64,000 nt of DNA from Comamonas testosteroni (GCF_000761245.1 NZ_AWOR01000001.1:124001-188000); one strand, 5' to 3'; shown: positions 51,413 to 60,479, counted from the first letter of the stretch. The notes: generated by a model from the letters alone, not told the origin. Numbers and translations: made by a program.

Positions 51413-53467
51413 ATGTCATTGCACTCCACGGTTTCCTCTCTCCACCCACCGAGTTTTGTTCTTCGCCGCCGCTGGCTGTGGGGCGCGCTGGCCATCGTGC
51501 CCATGGGTACGGCCTGGGCCCAGGTGGCCGCTGCGGGCGCAGCCGAAGCCGCGAGCCAGACCTTCACGCTGGGTACGGTGGAAGTCAGCGCGCGGCGCGA
51601 GGCCGAGGAGCTCGGGGCCGGCGACATGCAGCGTGTATCCAGTGCCGAGATGGAGCGCAGCAACGCCAGCACCGTGGCCGATGCCGTGCGCAATCTTCCC
51701 GGCGTGAGCCTGTCGCGCAACAGCCGCAACGAGGAAATGATCAATCTGCGCGGCTTCGATTCGCGCCAGGTGCCCATCTTTGTGGACGGCGTGCCGCTGT
51801 ACGTGCCCTATGACGGTTATGTGGATCTGGGCCGTTTCACCACCTTCGACCTAGCCGAGATCAACGTGGCCAAGGCCGGCGCCTCGCTGCTGTACGGCCC
51901 CAATACGCTGGGCGGCGCCGTCAATCTGGTCACGCGCAAACCGGTCAAGCCCTTCGAGGGCGACGTGCGCCTCGGTGTGGGCAGCGGTGGCGAGCGCAGG
52001 GCGAGCTTCAACCTGGGTGGAAACCAGGGCAACTGGTACTACCAACTGGGCGCCTCCTACCTCGAGGCTGACAGCTTTCCACTGCCCCGGGGCTTCAGGG
52101 ATTACAAGAAGCAGCCCACCGATACCGGCAGCAAGCGCGAGAACGCGGACCGCACCGACAAGCGCCTGTCCTTCAAGCTCGGACTCACGCCCAATGCCAC
52201 GGACGAATACGCCATCGGCTATGTGCGCCAGGAAGGCGAGAAGGGCAATCCCGTCTACACGGGCCAGTCCACGCAGAAGAACGCCGTGCGTTACTGGCGC
52301 TGGCCCTACTGGGACAAGGACAGCCTGTATTTCCTGAGCACCACCCGTCTGAACAGCAGCAATGTGCTCAAGACGCGCCTCTACCACGACACCTACAAAA
52401 ACGGTCTCGACATGTACAAGGATGCCAGCTACACGGCCCACGATCCCACCAGCAGCTACAAGGACGTGAGCAAGGGTGCCAGCGTGGAGTGGGTCAACTA
52501 CGCCTTCTCAGGACATGAGCTGCATGCGGCCTTTCACTACAAGCAGGACGAGCACACCGACGCGGCTTCGGGCAAGGACCCGCAGAAGCACTACCGCGAT
52601 GTGACCACCTCGCTGGTGCTCGAGGATCACATCGCCCTTGCCGAGCGCTGGCGCCTGACGCTGGGCCTGAGCCACGACCAGCGCGATGCCAAGCAGGTCT
52701 ACCAGTGGCCCACGGGCTCCACCAGCGCCACCAACGGCCTGGCACGCCTGAGCTATGCGCTCACGGCCCAGGGCGACGAGCTTTATCTGATCGCCTCGCA
52801 CAAGAGCCGCTTTGCGACCATCAAGGACCGCTATTCGGCACGTATGGGAACGGCCCTGGCCAACCCCGACCTCAAGCCCGAAGTGGCCAACCATCTGGAG
52901 CTGGGCCTGAGCGGCAAGCCCTGGCAGGGCGGCAAGGGGCAGGCGGCCGTGTTCTACAGCCGGGTGCGCGACCAGATCCAGACCATGGTCGTGGACTCCA
53001 CGGCCTGCGGTGGTAAGACCTGCAACCAGGCGCAGAACGTGGGACGCACGCGCAATGTCGGTCTTGAGCTGTCGCTGGCACAGCAACTGTCGGCACAGTG
53101 GGCTCTGCATGCGGGCTACACCTATCTGAGCCGCACCAATCTCAGCGACCGCAGCATCACGCTGACGGACACTCCGCGTCAGCGTCTGACGGCGGCCCTG
53201 CAATGGAATCCGCAGGCCCAGTGGCAGCTGCGCGCCGAGCTGGAGGCAGAACAGGGCCGCAAGGTGCCGCTGTCGGCCAGCGGCCAGGCACAGGTCTATC
53301 AGATGGCCGGCTACGGCGTGGCCAATCTGCGGGCGCGCTATCTGCCGCGTCCGGACACCACGCTGGACTTCGGCGTGGCCAATCTGGGCGACAAGTGGTA
53401 TCAGCTGGCCGACGGTCTGCCCATGCCGGGGCGTAGCTGGTATGTGAATCTGGGCTACCGGTTCTGA
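51413..53467 (+). CDS. TonB-dependent outer-membrane receptor, probable molybdate/tungstate uptake
   Basis: A 684-residue receptor with a signal peptide (WGALAIVPMGTAWA), a TonB-box-like FTLGTVEVSA, a plug domain (VADAVRNLPGVSLSRN, INLRGFDSRQVPIFVDGVPL and GPNTLGGAVNLVTRKP) and a 22-strand-type barrel ending in YVNLGYRF. It is first in a six-gene operon with a TupA-like receptor, DUF2478 protein and a BtuCDF-type importer, 5 bases before the next gene. Fe-complexes or cobalamin are the usual cargo, but the downstream genes and the ModE-like operator argue for an oxyanion or a chelated metal such as molybdate. The cargo is inferred. Confidence 0.88.
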   Translation: MSLHSTVSSLHPPSFVLRRRWLWGALAIVPMGTAWAQVAAAGAAEAASQTFTLGTVEVSARREAEELGAGDMQRVSSAEMERSNASTVADAVRNLPGVSLSRNSRNEEMINLRGFDSRQVPIFVDGVPLYVPYDGYVDLGRFTTFDLAEINVAKAGASLLYGPNTLGGAVNLVTRKPVKPFEGDVRLGVGSGGERRASFNLGGNQGNWYYQLGASYLEADSFPLPRGFRDYKKQPTDTGSKRENADRTDKRLSFKLGLTPNATDEYAIGYVRQEGEKGNPVYTGQSTQKNAVRYWRWPYWDKDSLYFLSTTRLNSSNVLKTRLYHDTYKNGLDMYKDASYTAHDPTSSYKDVSKGASVEWVNYAFSGHELHAAFHYKQDEHTDAASGKDPQKHYRDVTTSLVLEDHIALAERWRLTLGLSHDQRDAKQVYQWPTGSTSATNGLARLSYALTAQGDELYLIASHKSRFATIKDRYSARMGTALANPDLKPEVANHLELGLSGKPWQGGKGQAAVFYSRVRDQIQTMVVDSTACGGKTCNQAQNVGRTRNVGLELSLAQQLSAQWALHAGYTYLSRTNLSDRSITLTDTPRQRLTAALQWNPQAQWQLRAELEAEQGRKVPLSASGQAQVYQMAGYGVANLRARYLPRPDTTLDFGVANLGDKWYQLADGLPMPGRSWYVNLGYRF

Positions 53468-53472
53468 CGGTC

Positions 53473-54369
53473 ATGCAAAACCTGCTTCTGACATCGCTGG
53501 CAAGGCGTGACTGGCTGCGCGCTCTGGCAGCCCTGGGCATGGCCGGTGGCCCGGCGCTGGCGGCGGGAGCACAACCCGCTTCGGGCACTGGGGTGCAGGT
53601 GGCGGCCGTGGGCGGACTCGTGCTGTGCGGCGTGTGGCCGCGCGTGGCCGAGCAGGCCAGCCACGCCCTGACCATGCCGGTCACCACCGTGGCGGCCGCA
53701 CCCAAGGAGGGCGTGGTGCCCGCCTTTGTGCGCGGCGAGGCGCAGATGCTGCTGATCCACGCCAGCGACGAAGCCATGGCGCTGGAGGCCAGCGGCATGG
53801 CTGGCTCTGCGCGCGTCTGGGGCTGGAACGAGCATGTCATTGCCGGCCCCGCTCATGACCCCGCCAGCGTGCGTTCGGCTGCTGACGGCACGCAGGCGCT
53901 GCGGCGCATTGCCGAGACCGGCGCCCCCTTTATCGCGCTGCGCGATCCCGGCAGCTATACCGTGGTGCAGCGTCTGTGGCGGCGCGGTGGCATACGTCCC
54001 GATGCGCGCTGGCTGCGCGCCGACACCGGCCCGCGACCACAGGCCGTGCTGGAGCTGGCGGCGCGCGAGCAGGCCTACGCCGTGGTCGGCCATATTCCCC
54101 TGGCTTTCGGCAAGATGGGTGCCCCCGGCATAGAACTTCTGCTGCACGGCGATCCGCTGATGCGCAGACCTTATGTGCTGCTCACACCCGGCCCACGCCA
54201 TCCGGCCACGGCGCAGCAGCGCCAGGCGGCTGGCCTGCTGGCCGAGTACCTGCTGTCTGCACCCGGCCAGCATGCGCTGCAAGCGGCCAGCGGTGTGAAC
54301 GGTCCCTGGGTTTTTGCGCGCGATAGCGTGCCTGCCGGCATGAGCGCTGGCGCCGATGGACAGACTTGA
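53473..54369 (+). CDS. TupA/WtpA-like periplasmic oxyanion-binding protein
   Basis: A 298-residue binding protein with a Tat-like signal start (ARRDWLRALAALGMAGG). The body follows the tungstate/molybdate binder TupA: VVPAFVRGEAQMLLIHASDE (TupA: GDVDVVLVHAP), HVIAGPAHDPASV, FIALRDPGSYTVVQRLW and AGLLAEYLLSAPGQHAL near the C-terminus. No TupBC permease is present; instead the next genes encode a BtuCDF-type system with its own receptor. This mixture of two receptor classes is unusual. The ligand assignment rests on these blocks and the context. Confidence 0.78.
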   Translation: MQNLLLTSLARRDWLRALAALGMAGGPALAAGAQPASGTGVQVAAVGGLVLCGVWPRVAEQASHALTMPVTTVAAAPKEGVVPAFVRGEAQMLLIHASDEAMALEASGMAGSARVWGWNEHVIAGPAHDPASVRSAADGTQALRRIAETGAPFIALRDPGSYTVVQRLWRRGGIRPDARWLRADTGPRPQAVLELAAREQAYAVVGHIPLAFGKMGAPGIELLLHGDPLMRRPYVLLTPGPRHPATAQQRQAAGLLAEYLLSAPGQHALQAASGVNGPWVFARDSVPAGMSAGADGQT

Positions 54370-54382
54370 GCGAAGGAGCTGC

Positions 54383-54931
54383 ATGAGCACCGCTATGACG
54401 CCGCCGCTGGCGGCATTGATTTACCCCGATGAGCGGCACGATATCGAGGACTTGCTCGAAGGCGTGGTGCGGCGGCTGCAGCAGTCGGGCCGCTGCGTGG
54501 GCGGGCTGGTGCATCGGCAAAGCTGCTATGCCAATGGCAACAAGTGCATGCGTCTCGTGGATCTGCGCAGCGGCCAGCAGTTCGAGATGACCGAGGATCT
54601 GGGCGCGGCTTCGCGGGCCTGCAGCCTCAATCCTCAGGCCCTGGCCCGGGCCAGCGTGGTGCTGCGCCAGGCGCTGGCCGATGGTGTGGAGCTGGCCGTC
54701 GTCAACTGCTTCGGCCAGCTCGAAGCCGCCGGCGGCGGCTTTGTCCAGGAGATCGCCGCTTTTGTCGAGGCAGGTATTCCCGTGATCACGGCCGTGGCGG
54801 CCCGCCACGAGGCCGGCTGGCAGAGCTTTACCGGCGGCGCCTTCGTGCGCCTGCCGGTTGACGAACAGGCACTGCTGCACTGGTGCCACCAGCAGCTGCA
54901 GCGCGAAGACCAGGGAGACCGGTCATGCTGA
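54383..54931 (+). CDS. DUF2478 protein
   Basis: The 182-residue protein fits DUF2478, a family related to THEP1-type NTPases and, as I recall, often encoded with molybdenum transport genes. Conserved features are IYPDERHDIEDLLEGVVRRL, GLVHRQ, a Cys-rich middle (Cys near residues 48, 56 and 84) and VVNCFGQLEAAGGGFVQEIA. A GAAGGAG site precedes the ATG, and the stop overlaps the next gene by 7 bases. It has no signal or membrane segment. A cytoplasmic role in handling the imported metal or oxyanion is guessed from linkage. Confidence 0.78.
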   Translation: MSTAMTPPLAALIYPDERHDIEDLLEGVVRRLQQSGRCVGGLVHRQSCYANGNKCMRLVDLRSGQQFEMTEDLGAASRACSLNPQALARASVVLRQALADGVELAVVNCFGQLEAAGGGFVQEIAAFVEAGIPVITAVAARHEAGWQSFTGGAFVRLPVDEQALLHWCHQQLQREDQGDRSC

Positions 54932-55977
54932 CGCGGCGCCAATGGCTGCAGACCGGTGCTGCGACGCTGGCTTCGGGCCTGCATCAGAGCGGGGCCTGGG
55001 CGCAGGATGGCGGCTCAGTCATTGCAGCCCGCTTTGGTTCGCTGCCGGCACGGCCTGGCCGCGTGTTCGCTTCGGGGCCGCCGGCAGGCGTTCTGCTGGC
55101 CGCGCTGGCGCCGCAGCAGCTGCTGGGCTGGCCCATGCAGCTCAGCGATGCGGCGCGCGCCCATCTGGGGGCTCCACTGCAGGCTTTGCCCTATCTCGGG
55201 CGCCTGTCTGGGCGCGGCAGCACGCTGCCGCTCGAAAAGCTGCTGGCGCTGCAACCCGATCTGGTGCTGGACTCCGGAACCTCCGACGCCACCCATGTCT
55301 CTGCCGCCGAACGCCTGGCGCGCCAGACGGGCCTGGCCTGCGTGCTGGTGCAAGGCAGCCTGCCCGACCATGCGCGCCAGTTGCGCGAGGTCGGCGCCCT
55401 GCTGGGTGCGGCCGAGCGCGGCCGGACCCTGGCCCGCCATGCGGACGAGGTCGCGGCTCTGGTGCGCGCAGTGACTGCCGGCCTCGGTGAGCAGGCCCGG
55501 CCGCGTGTCTATCTGGGGCGCGGCGCCAACGGTCTGGAAACCGGGCTGGCCGGCTCCATCAATGTCGAGGTGATCGAGTATGCGGGCGGTCGCAATGTGG
55601 CGGCTCAGGCCGGCAGGGGTGGACTCACGCGCGTCTCCATGGAGCAGATCCTGGCCTGGGACCCCGAAGTCATACTGACCCAGGAGGCGGGCTTTGCCGA
55701 GCGCGTGCGCCAGGACCCCTTGTGGCGCGGCGTCAGCGCCGTGCGCAGCGGCCGTGTGCACTGCGCGCCCGTGCTGCCCTTTGGCTGGCTGGACGGCCCT
55801 CCCAGCGTGAACCGGCTGATCGGCGTGCGCTGGCTGCTCGAGAAGCTGCATCCGGGCCGCTTCGCCCAGCAAGATGTCAAAGCCCTGGAGCAGGCGGTGA
55901 GCGAGTTTTATGCGCTGTTCTATGGTGTGCAGCTGTCGTCGGCTCAGCTGCATGCGCTGCTGCAGGTGGCGCGCTGA
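54925..55977 (+). CDS. BtuF/MolA-type ABC substrate-binding protein
   Basis: A 350-residue cluster A-II receptor of the siderophore/cobalamin/molybdate class. It has a twin-arginine signal (TRRQWLQTGAATLASGL) and the two-lobe pattern PAGVLLAALAPQQLLGWPM, LLALQPDLVLDSGT, LTRVSMEQILAWDPEVILTQ and CAPVLPFGWLDGPPSVNRLIG. The last block resembles MolA/FecB-like proteins in which W and the backbone bind the ligand. The start overlaps the DUF2478 stop. It is the cognate receptor of the permease and ATPase that follow. Confidence 0.88.
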   Translation: MLTRRQWLQTGAATLASGLHQSGAWAQDGGSVIAARFGSLPARPGRVFASGPPAGVLLAALAPQQLLGWPMQLSDAARAHLGAPLQALPYLGRLSGRGSTLPLEKLLALQPDLVLDSGTSDATHVSAAERLARQTGLACVLVQGSLPDHARQLREVGALLGAAERGRTLARHADEVAALVRAVTAGLGEQARPRVYLGRGANGLETGLAGSINVEVIEYAGGRNVAAQAGRGGLTRVSMEQILAWDPEVILTQEAGFAERVRQDPLWRGVSAVRSGRVHCAPVLPFGWLDGPPSVNRLIGVRWLLEKLHPGRFAQQDVKALEQAVSEFYALFYGVQLSSAQLHALLQVAR

Positions 55978-57114
55978 ATGCATGGGGCTGGCATGAAGTC
56001 ATCCGGTATCAGGGAAGGTGCCCAAAGGTCGAAGGATGCGGCAAGTCCGCAAAGCGCGGCATCGGGCAATGCCGTCGGGCATAGTCGCCAGCGCGGCCCT
56101 CTGCGTGCGGGCATGGGTTGGTGGCTGGCCCTGGCCTTGCTGGCTCTGGTGCTGCTGTGGGCGCTGGGCTCGGGCCAGTTTGCGCTCGCGCCGGCACAGT
56201 TGGCCGAAGCGCTATGGGCACGAGCCACGGGGGCGGCGTCGCCGCTGGCGCCAGCGGCCGAAACCGTGCTCTGGAACATCAGGCTGCCGCGCATCGCAGC
56301 CGGCATGGCGGTCGGTGCGATGTTGGCTGCGGCAGGCGCGGCCTACCAGGGCATGTTTCGCAACCCGCTGGTCTCGCCCGACATCCTGGGCGTTTCGGCC
56401 GGCGCAGGCCTGGGCGCCGTCGTCGCCATCTATCTGGGCCTGTCGATGTTTGCCGTGCAGTGGCTGGCCTTTGGCGGCGGGCTGGTCGCCGTGGCTGTTG
56501 TGGTGGCCGTCAGCGCCTGCGTGCGCAGGCACGACCCGGTGCTGGTGTTGGTGCTGGCCGGTATTGCACTGGGCGCCTTGCTGGGGGCCGGCATTGCCCT
56601 GATCAAGACCCTGGCCGACCCGAACACCCAGCTGCCGTCCATCACCTTCTGGCTCATGGGCGGCCTGTCGGCCGTGACGCTGCAGGAAGTGGCCGCCACG
56701 GCACCCGTGATGCTGGCAGCCCTGCTGCCCCTGCTGCTGCTGCGCTGGCGCATCAATCTGCTGGCTCTGCCCGATGAGGAGGCTCGGGCTCTGGGCGTGC
56801 CTGTCGGGCGGCTGCGCCTGGTGCTGGTGGTTTGCGCCACGCTGGGCACGGCGGCGGCCGTGTCGCTGGCCGGCATCATAGGCTGGGTCGGGTTGGTGGT
56901 GCCGCATGTGGCGCGCCTGCTGGTCGGCCCCGATTTCGTTCGGCTGCTGCCGGCCTCGGCCCTGCTGGGCGCGGGCTTTGTGGTGGCAGCCGATACGCTG
57001 GCCCGCACCATGGCGCGCATCGAGCTGCCGCTGGGCATTCTGACGGCCCTGGTTGGCGCGCCATTCTTTCTGTATCTGCTGGCCCGCACGGGGCGCCGCG
57101 AAGGAGAGGCCTGA
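55978..57114 (+). CDS. FecCD/MolB-type ABC permease
   Basis: A 378-residue type II importer permease with about ten membrane helices. Family blocks are IRLPRIAAGMAVGAMLAAAG, MFRNPLVSPDILGVSAGAGLGA, LVLAGIALGALLGAG and GWVGLVVPHVARLLVGPDF. A 45-residue hydrophilic N-terminus precedes the first helix; a shorter start at one of the internal ATG codons is possible. The ATG directly follows the receptor stop, and its own stop overlaps the ATPase start (TGATG). Confidence 0.92.
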   Translation: MHGAGMKSSGIREGAQRSKDAASPQSAASGNAVGHSRQRGPLRAGMGWWLALALLALVLLWALGSGQFALAPAQLAEALWARATGAASPLAPAAETVLWNIRLPRIAAGMAVGAMLAAAGAAYQGMFRNPLVSPDILGVSAGAGLGAVVAIYLGLSMFAVQWLAFGGGLVAVAVVVAVSACVRRHDPVLVLVLAGIALGALLGAGIALIKTLADPNTQLPSITFWLMGGLSAVTLQEVAATAPVMLAALLPLLLLRWRINLLALPDEEARALGVPVGRLRLVLVVCATLGTAAAVSLAGIIGWVGLVVPHVARLLVGPDFVRLLPASALLGAGFVVAADTLARTMARIELPLGILTALVGAPFFLYLLARTGRREGEA

Positions 57115-57869
57115 TGGCGGTGCTGGAGTTGCAAGGACTGCGCACCGGCCACGGCCGCCGCGTGGTCAGCGAATCGGTGGACCTGTCCATTGTCGCCGGC
57201 GAGGTGCTGTGTCTGCTGGGCCCCAACGGCTGCGGCAAGACCACGCTGTTTCGCACCGTGCTGGGCCTGTTGCCGCCGCTGGCGGGGCGGGTGCTGGTGC
57301 AGGGCCAGCCGGTGCAGCACTGGCCGCGTGCGGAGTTCGCGCGCCGCGTCGGCTATGTGCCCCAGGCCCAGGCCGGGGTGTTTGCCTTCGAGGCGCTGGA
57401 CATGGTGCTCATGGGCCGCGCTGCGCGCCTGCCGCTGCTGGCCAGGCCCTCCGGCGCGGACCGTGCCATGGCACTGGCCTGCATGCAGCGGCTGCAGATC
57501 GCACATCTGGCCGCACGTCGCTACACGGAGCTCAGCGGCGGCGAACGGCAACTGGTGCTGATTGCACGCGCGCTGGCGCAGGAGCCGGCACTGCTGGTCA
57601 TGGACGAGCCCACGGCCAGCCTGGATTTCGGCAACCAGATTCGCGTGCTGGAGCAGATCGAGGCGCTGAGCGCCCAGGGCATGGCCATGCTGTTGTCCAC
57701 CCACCAGCCCGAGCACGGCTTGCGTGTGGCCAGCCGGATCGCTCTGCTGGGCCATGGGCGGCTGCTGGGTGTGGGCGAGCCGCGCGCCGTGGCCACGCCC
57801 GCAGCGCTGGCTGAGCTCTATGGCATCAGCGAGGCGGCGATTGCCGCACATCTTTCAGGCGGCCGCTGA
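57114..57869 (+). CDS. FecE/MolC-type ABC ATPase
   Basis: A 251-residue ATPase with Walker A GPNGCGKTT, signature LSGGERQLVLIARAL, Walker B LLVMDEPTASLDFGNQ and H-loop LSTHQPEHGLRV. The DFGNQ and Q-loop wording match the siderophore/cobalamin/molybdate importer group. It is coupled to the permease gene by TGATG and ends the operon; the FUSC gene converges 5 bases later. Confidence 0.93.
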   Translation: MAVLELQGLRTGHGRRVVSESVDLSIVAGEVLCLLGPNGCGKTTLFRTVLGLLPPLAGRVLVQGQPVQHWPRAEFARRVGYVPQAQAGVFAFEALDMVLMGRAARLPLLARPSGADRAMALACMQRLQIAHLAARRYTELSGGERQLVLIARALAQEPALLVMDEPTASLDFGNQIRVLEQIEALSAQGMAMLLSTHQPEHGLRVASRIALLGHGRLLGVGEPRAVATPAALAELYGISEAAIAAHLSGGR

Positions 57870-57874
57870 AGCGC

Positions 57875-59869
57875 TCAGCGCAACGCGGCGCTGGAGGCAA
57901 AGAAGGCCGGATGCTCGCGGATGTCCTGGGCAGCCAGTCGCAGTTGCAGCGCCTGCTCGGGCTGGCGCTGCTGTATGCGCCGGGCCAGGCCTTGCAGCAG
58001 CGGCGCGGCCCTGGCGGGAGCGCTGGGCAATTGCTGCAGTCTCTGCAGCGCGCTGCGCACACCGCGCAAGGTGCTTTCGGACAGGAGTACATCCGCTTGC
58101 AGCTGGTGCAGGATCAGCACGGCCTTGCCCACCCGCAGCGCGGCCAGACCGCAGTCGGCCGCGTCCTGCACGGCGGGGGCGCTGACTTTTTCGGAGGCGC
58201 GCACCAGGCGCAGCAGGCGGTGGTAGAGGCGGGCGCGCCACACGCGCACGTCTCTGGCATGTGCCGGGGCCGAGGCCATGTCCTGCAGCTCGTGAACCAT
58301 CATGGCCCGCAGGCCGTTGAGCCTGCCTTGCGCGGTGACGGGAAGGATGAAGCGATAGGCGGCCCAGCCGGCCAGCGGGCCGGTGACGATGGCAAACGCC
58401 ATGGACAGCGAGTGGCCCACATCGAGCTGGTAGGGGAAATGCGGCGACAGCGCCAGCAGGATCACCATATTGCAGTCAAAGCCGTACAGCGTGGTGCGGC
58501 GGTGGCTGAGCAGCAGGGCGCCAAGGAAGATGAAGGGCAGCATCATCAGCACCATCTGCAATTGGCTGTTGGCAAACGGCCAGGCAAACCATTGGCAGAC
58601 CAGCGCCACGCCCGCGCCCATGGCCTGGCCCAGAATCACAAAGCGCATGGTGAAGGCCGGGTTCTCGAACGAGGAGAACACGGTGATCATCACCGACAGG
58701 CCCAGCAACATATAGGCGCCGCCATGCCAGCCGGTGACCACCCAGATCAGGCCGACCAGAAAAATGGAGCTGAAGGCGCGCAGCATGGCCCGGCGCGCGC
58801 CCACCCAGTCGCTGTGCAGAACCACGGGCAACTGGCGTGCGCGATGGTGGGCTGGCAGAGTCAGGTCGCTGGCAGCCACAAAGTGGGCCTGCAGGGCCAG
58901 GCCGATATTGCCCAGGATTTCCTCGGCATGGCCCCAGCCGGCGGCGGCGCTGCGGGCCGTGGCAATGGCGTCGATGGCGGCCAGCGGTGCGGGCTGGGTT
59001 TCGAGCAGCATGGCGGCCTGCTCCAGCGCGGCCGTCATGGCCTGGGCCTGCGCAGGCGTGAATGCAGGGGTAATGGTCTTGCCCGTGCTGTCGCGCAGCC
59101 AGAGCAGGGCCGAGATCTGGGTATTGATCAGGCGGCGCAGCGCCCGCACGGCGCGGCGCGAACGCTGTGAGCCCGCGGCATGCGGATCCAGCCCTTCCTC
59201 GATGGCTGCCATCACGGCCAGTCGCTCGGCCAGGTCCCTGGGGCTGAGGGCGCTATGGCCGCTGGCCGTGGCCTGGGCGGCGTCGGCGATGTCGCGCAGC
59301 AGACGGGCGCAGAGCCGTCGTACCCTGCCGTCGCCGGGGATTTCGGCGCCCACGGGCGTGAACAGCCAGCCCACGACAAGGGCGGCGGCCACGCCGGTCA
59401 GCGCGGTAAACAGGCGATCCCAGCCCAGCGCGTAGACATGGGCAGGGTTGCCGTTGTCCAGCAAGGCCACCATGGAGGCCGAATAGCCGGCCAGCATGGT
59501 GCCGTAGGAGGCAAAGCTGCGCTGCAGATTGCCCAGGCCCGCGCAAATGCCGATCCACACCGCCAGTCCCGTGACCAGCCACAGCAGATCGCCATCGGCC
59601 ACCAGTACCAGCACCACGCCGGCGGCCGTGCCGACCAGCGTGCCCGTGGTACGGAAAAAGCTTTTCTCCAGCAACTGGCCGCGCAGCGGCTGGGAGGCGG
59701 CCCAGACTGTCATGCCCGCCCATTGCGGGTGCTCCAGCCCCAGGGCCCAGGCAGCGAACACGGCAATACAGGCCGCAAAAGCCGTGCGCAGATGCTGGCG
59801 CAGGCGGGCGCTGTCAAAGCCCCATCGTGTGGCGCCCTCCAGCAGGCGGTCGTAGGCAGCCACGCTCAT
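57875..59869 (-). CDS. FUSC-family membrane protein (YccS-like, probable aromatic-acid exporter)
   Basis: The 664-residue protein has two clusters of about six membrane helices (residues about 25-170 and 375-510), each followed by a long cytoplasmic helical part, the layout of the FUSC/YccS/AaeB family. Recognisable parts are HPQWAGMTVWAASQPLRGQLLEKS and FRTTGTLVGTAAGVVLVL. Family members export aromatic acids or similar toxic organics. It is second in an operon with a MarR repressor, overlapping it by 4 bases, so it is likely induced by the MarR ligand. Confidence 0.88.
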   Translation of the reverse strand: MSVAAYDRLLEGATRWGFDSARLRQHLRTAFAACIAVFAAWALGLEHPQWAGMTVWAASQPLRGQLLEKSFFRTTGTLVGTAAGVVLVLVADGDLLWLVTGLAVWIGICAGLGNLQRSFASYGTMLAGYSASMVALLDNGNPAHVYALGWDRLFTALTGVAAALVVGWLFTPVGAEIPGDGRVRRLCARLLRDIADAAQATASGHSALSPRDLAERLAVMAAIEEGLDPHAAGSQRSRRAVRALRRLINTQISALLWLRDSTGKTITPAFTPAQAQAMTAALEQAAMLLETQPAPLAAIDAIATARSAAAGWGHAEEILGNIGLALQAHFVAASDLTLPAHHRARQLPVVLHSDWVGARRAMLRAFSSIFLVGLIWVVTGWHGGAYMLLGLSVMITVFSSFENPAFTMRFVILGQAMGAGVALVCQWFAWPFANSQLQMVLMMLPFIFLGALLLSHRRTTLYGFDCNMVILLALSPHFPYQLDVGHSLSMAFAIVTGPLAGWAAYRFILPVTAQGRLNGLRAMMVHELQDMASAPAHARDVRVWRARLYHRLLRLVRASEKVSAPAVQDAADCGLAALRVGKAVLILHQLQADVLLSESTLRGVRSALQRLQQLPSAPARAAPLLQGLARRIQQRQPEQALQLRLAAQDIREHPAFFASSAALR

Positions 59870-60357
59870 GCGCGCTCCTCGGTGCCGGGGTGGGCCTGGG
59901 CTGAGCGCTGCTCGTGCATCTGCTCGATACGGGCGCGAATCTTGTTGACGCCGTCCAGCATGGCCTCGACCTCGGGGTCCTCCAGGTCCTGCAGCAGACT
60001 GAGCTCGGCCTCGAGCATGGTGGCGCGGATGCTGTCCACGGCGCTATTGCCTTCGGCCGTGAGAAAGATGCGCTTGCTGCGGCGGTCGGCCGCATCTGCG
60101 CGGCGCTCCACCCAGCCCTTGCCTTCGAGAATGTCCAGCAGGCGAACCAGGCTGGAGCCATCGAGGCCCACGCGCTCGGCCAGTTCCTTTTGCGTCACGC
60201 CGTCACCCCAGGCGCGCAGATGCAGAAGCGGCGTCCAGGTGGCATCGGTCAGGCCGCTGGCGGCCAGCTGTTCTTCGACAAAGCGCCGCCATTGGCGGGT
60301 AAGGGTGACCATGAGAAAGCCCAGGCGGTCGCGGGAGGGAGCATCGGCAAAAGACAT
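59866..60357 (-). CDS. MarR-family regulator
   Basis: A 163-residue MarR/SlyA-type winged-helix protein: LTDATWTPLLHLRAWGDGVT, QKELAERVGLDGSSLVRLLDILEGKGWVERR and the wing DRRSKRIFLTAEG. It is encoded ahead of the FUSC gene with an ATGA overlap. A 27-base palindrome 22 bases upstream of its start is the obvious operator, giving autorepression and control of the exporter. An aromatic acid would be the expected inducer. Confidence 0.92.
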   Translation of the reverse strand: MSFADAPSRDRLGFLMVTLTRQWRRFVEEQLAASGLTDATWTPLLHLRAWGDGVTQKELAERVGLDGSSLVRLLDILEGKGWVERRADAADRRSKRIFLTAEGNSAVDSIRATMLEAELSLLQDLEDPEVEAMLDGVNKIRARIEQMHEQRSAQAHPGTEERA

Positions 60358-60378
60358 GGCCGGATTTTGATGCTTCTA

Positions 60379-60405
60379 CAATTAATTTGCAATTCAAACT
60401 AATTG
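60379..60405 (-). promoter_or_regulatory. 27-base palindromic operator of the marR-FUSC operon
   Basis: CAATTA-A-TTTG-CAATT-CAAA-C-TAATTG is symmetric around its centre with one mismatched pair. It lies in the expected core promoter of marR. The size and AT content are those of MarR/SlyA operators. Confidence 0.75.
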
Positions 60406-60454
60406 AGTCTGCATTGATATATAGGGTATTCCCCTGTGCTTGTTCTGCATAAAA

Positions 60455-60479
60455 AAAGAGAGCGCAAAGCGCTCTCTTT
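60455..60479 (-). terminator. Terminator of the YeiH-type gene
   Basis: An 11-base stem (AAAGAGAGCGC and its complement) with loop AAA is followed on the minus strand by four further T. It lies about 60 bases past the stop codon of the leftward gene. The complementary orientation also has a short T run. Confidence 0.82.
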
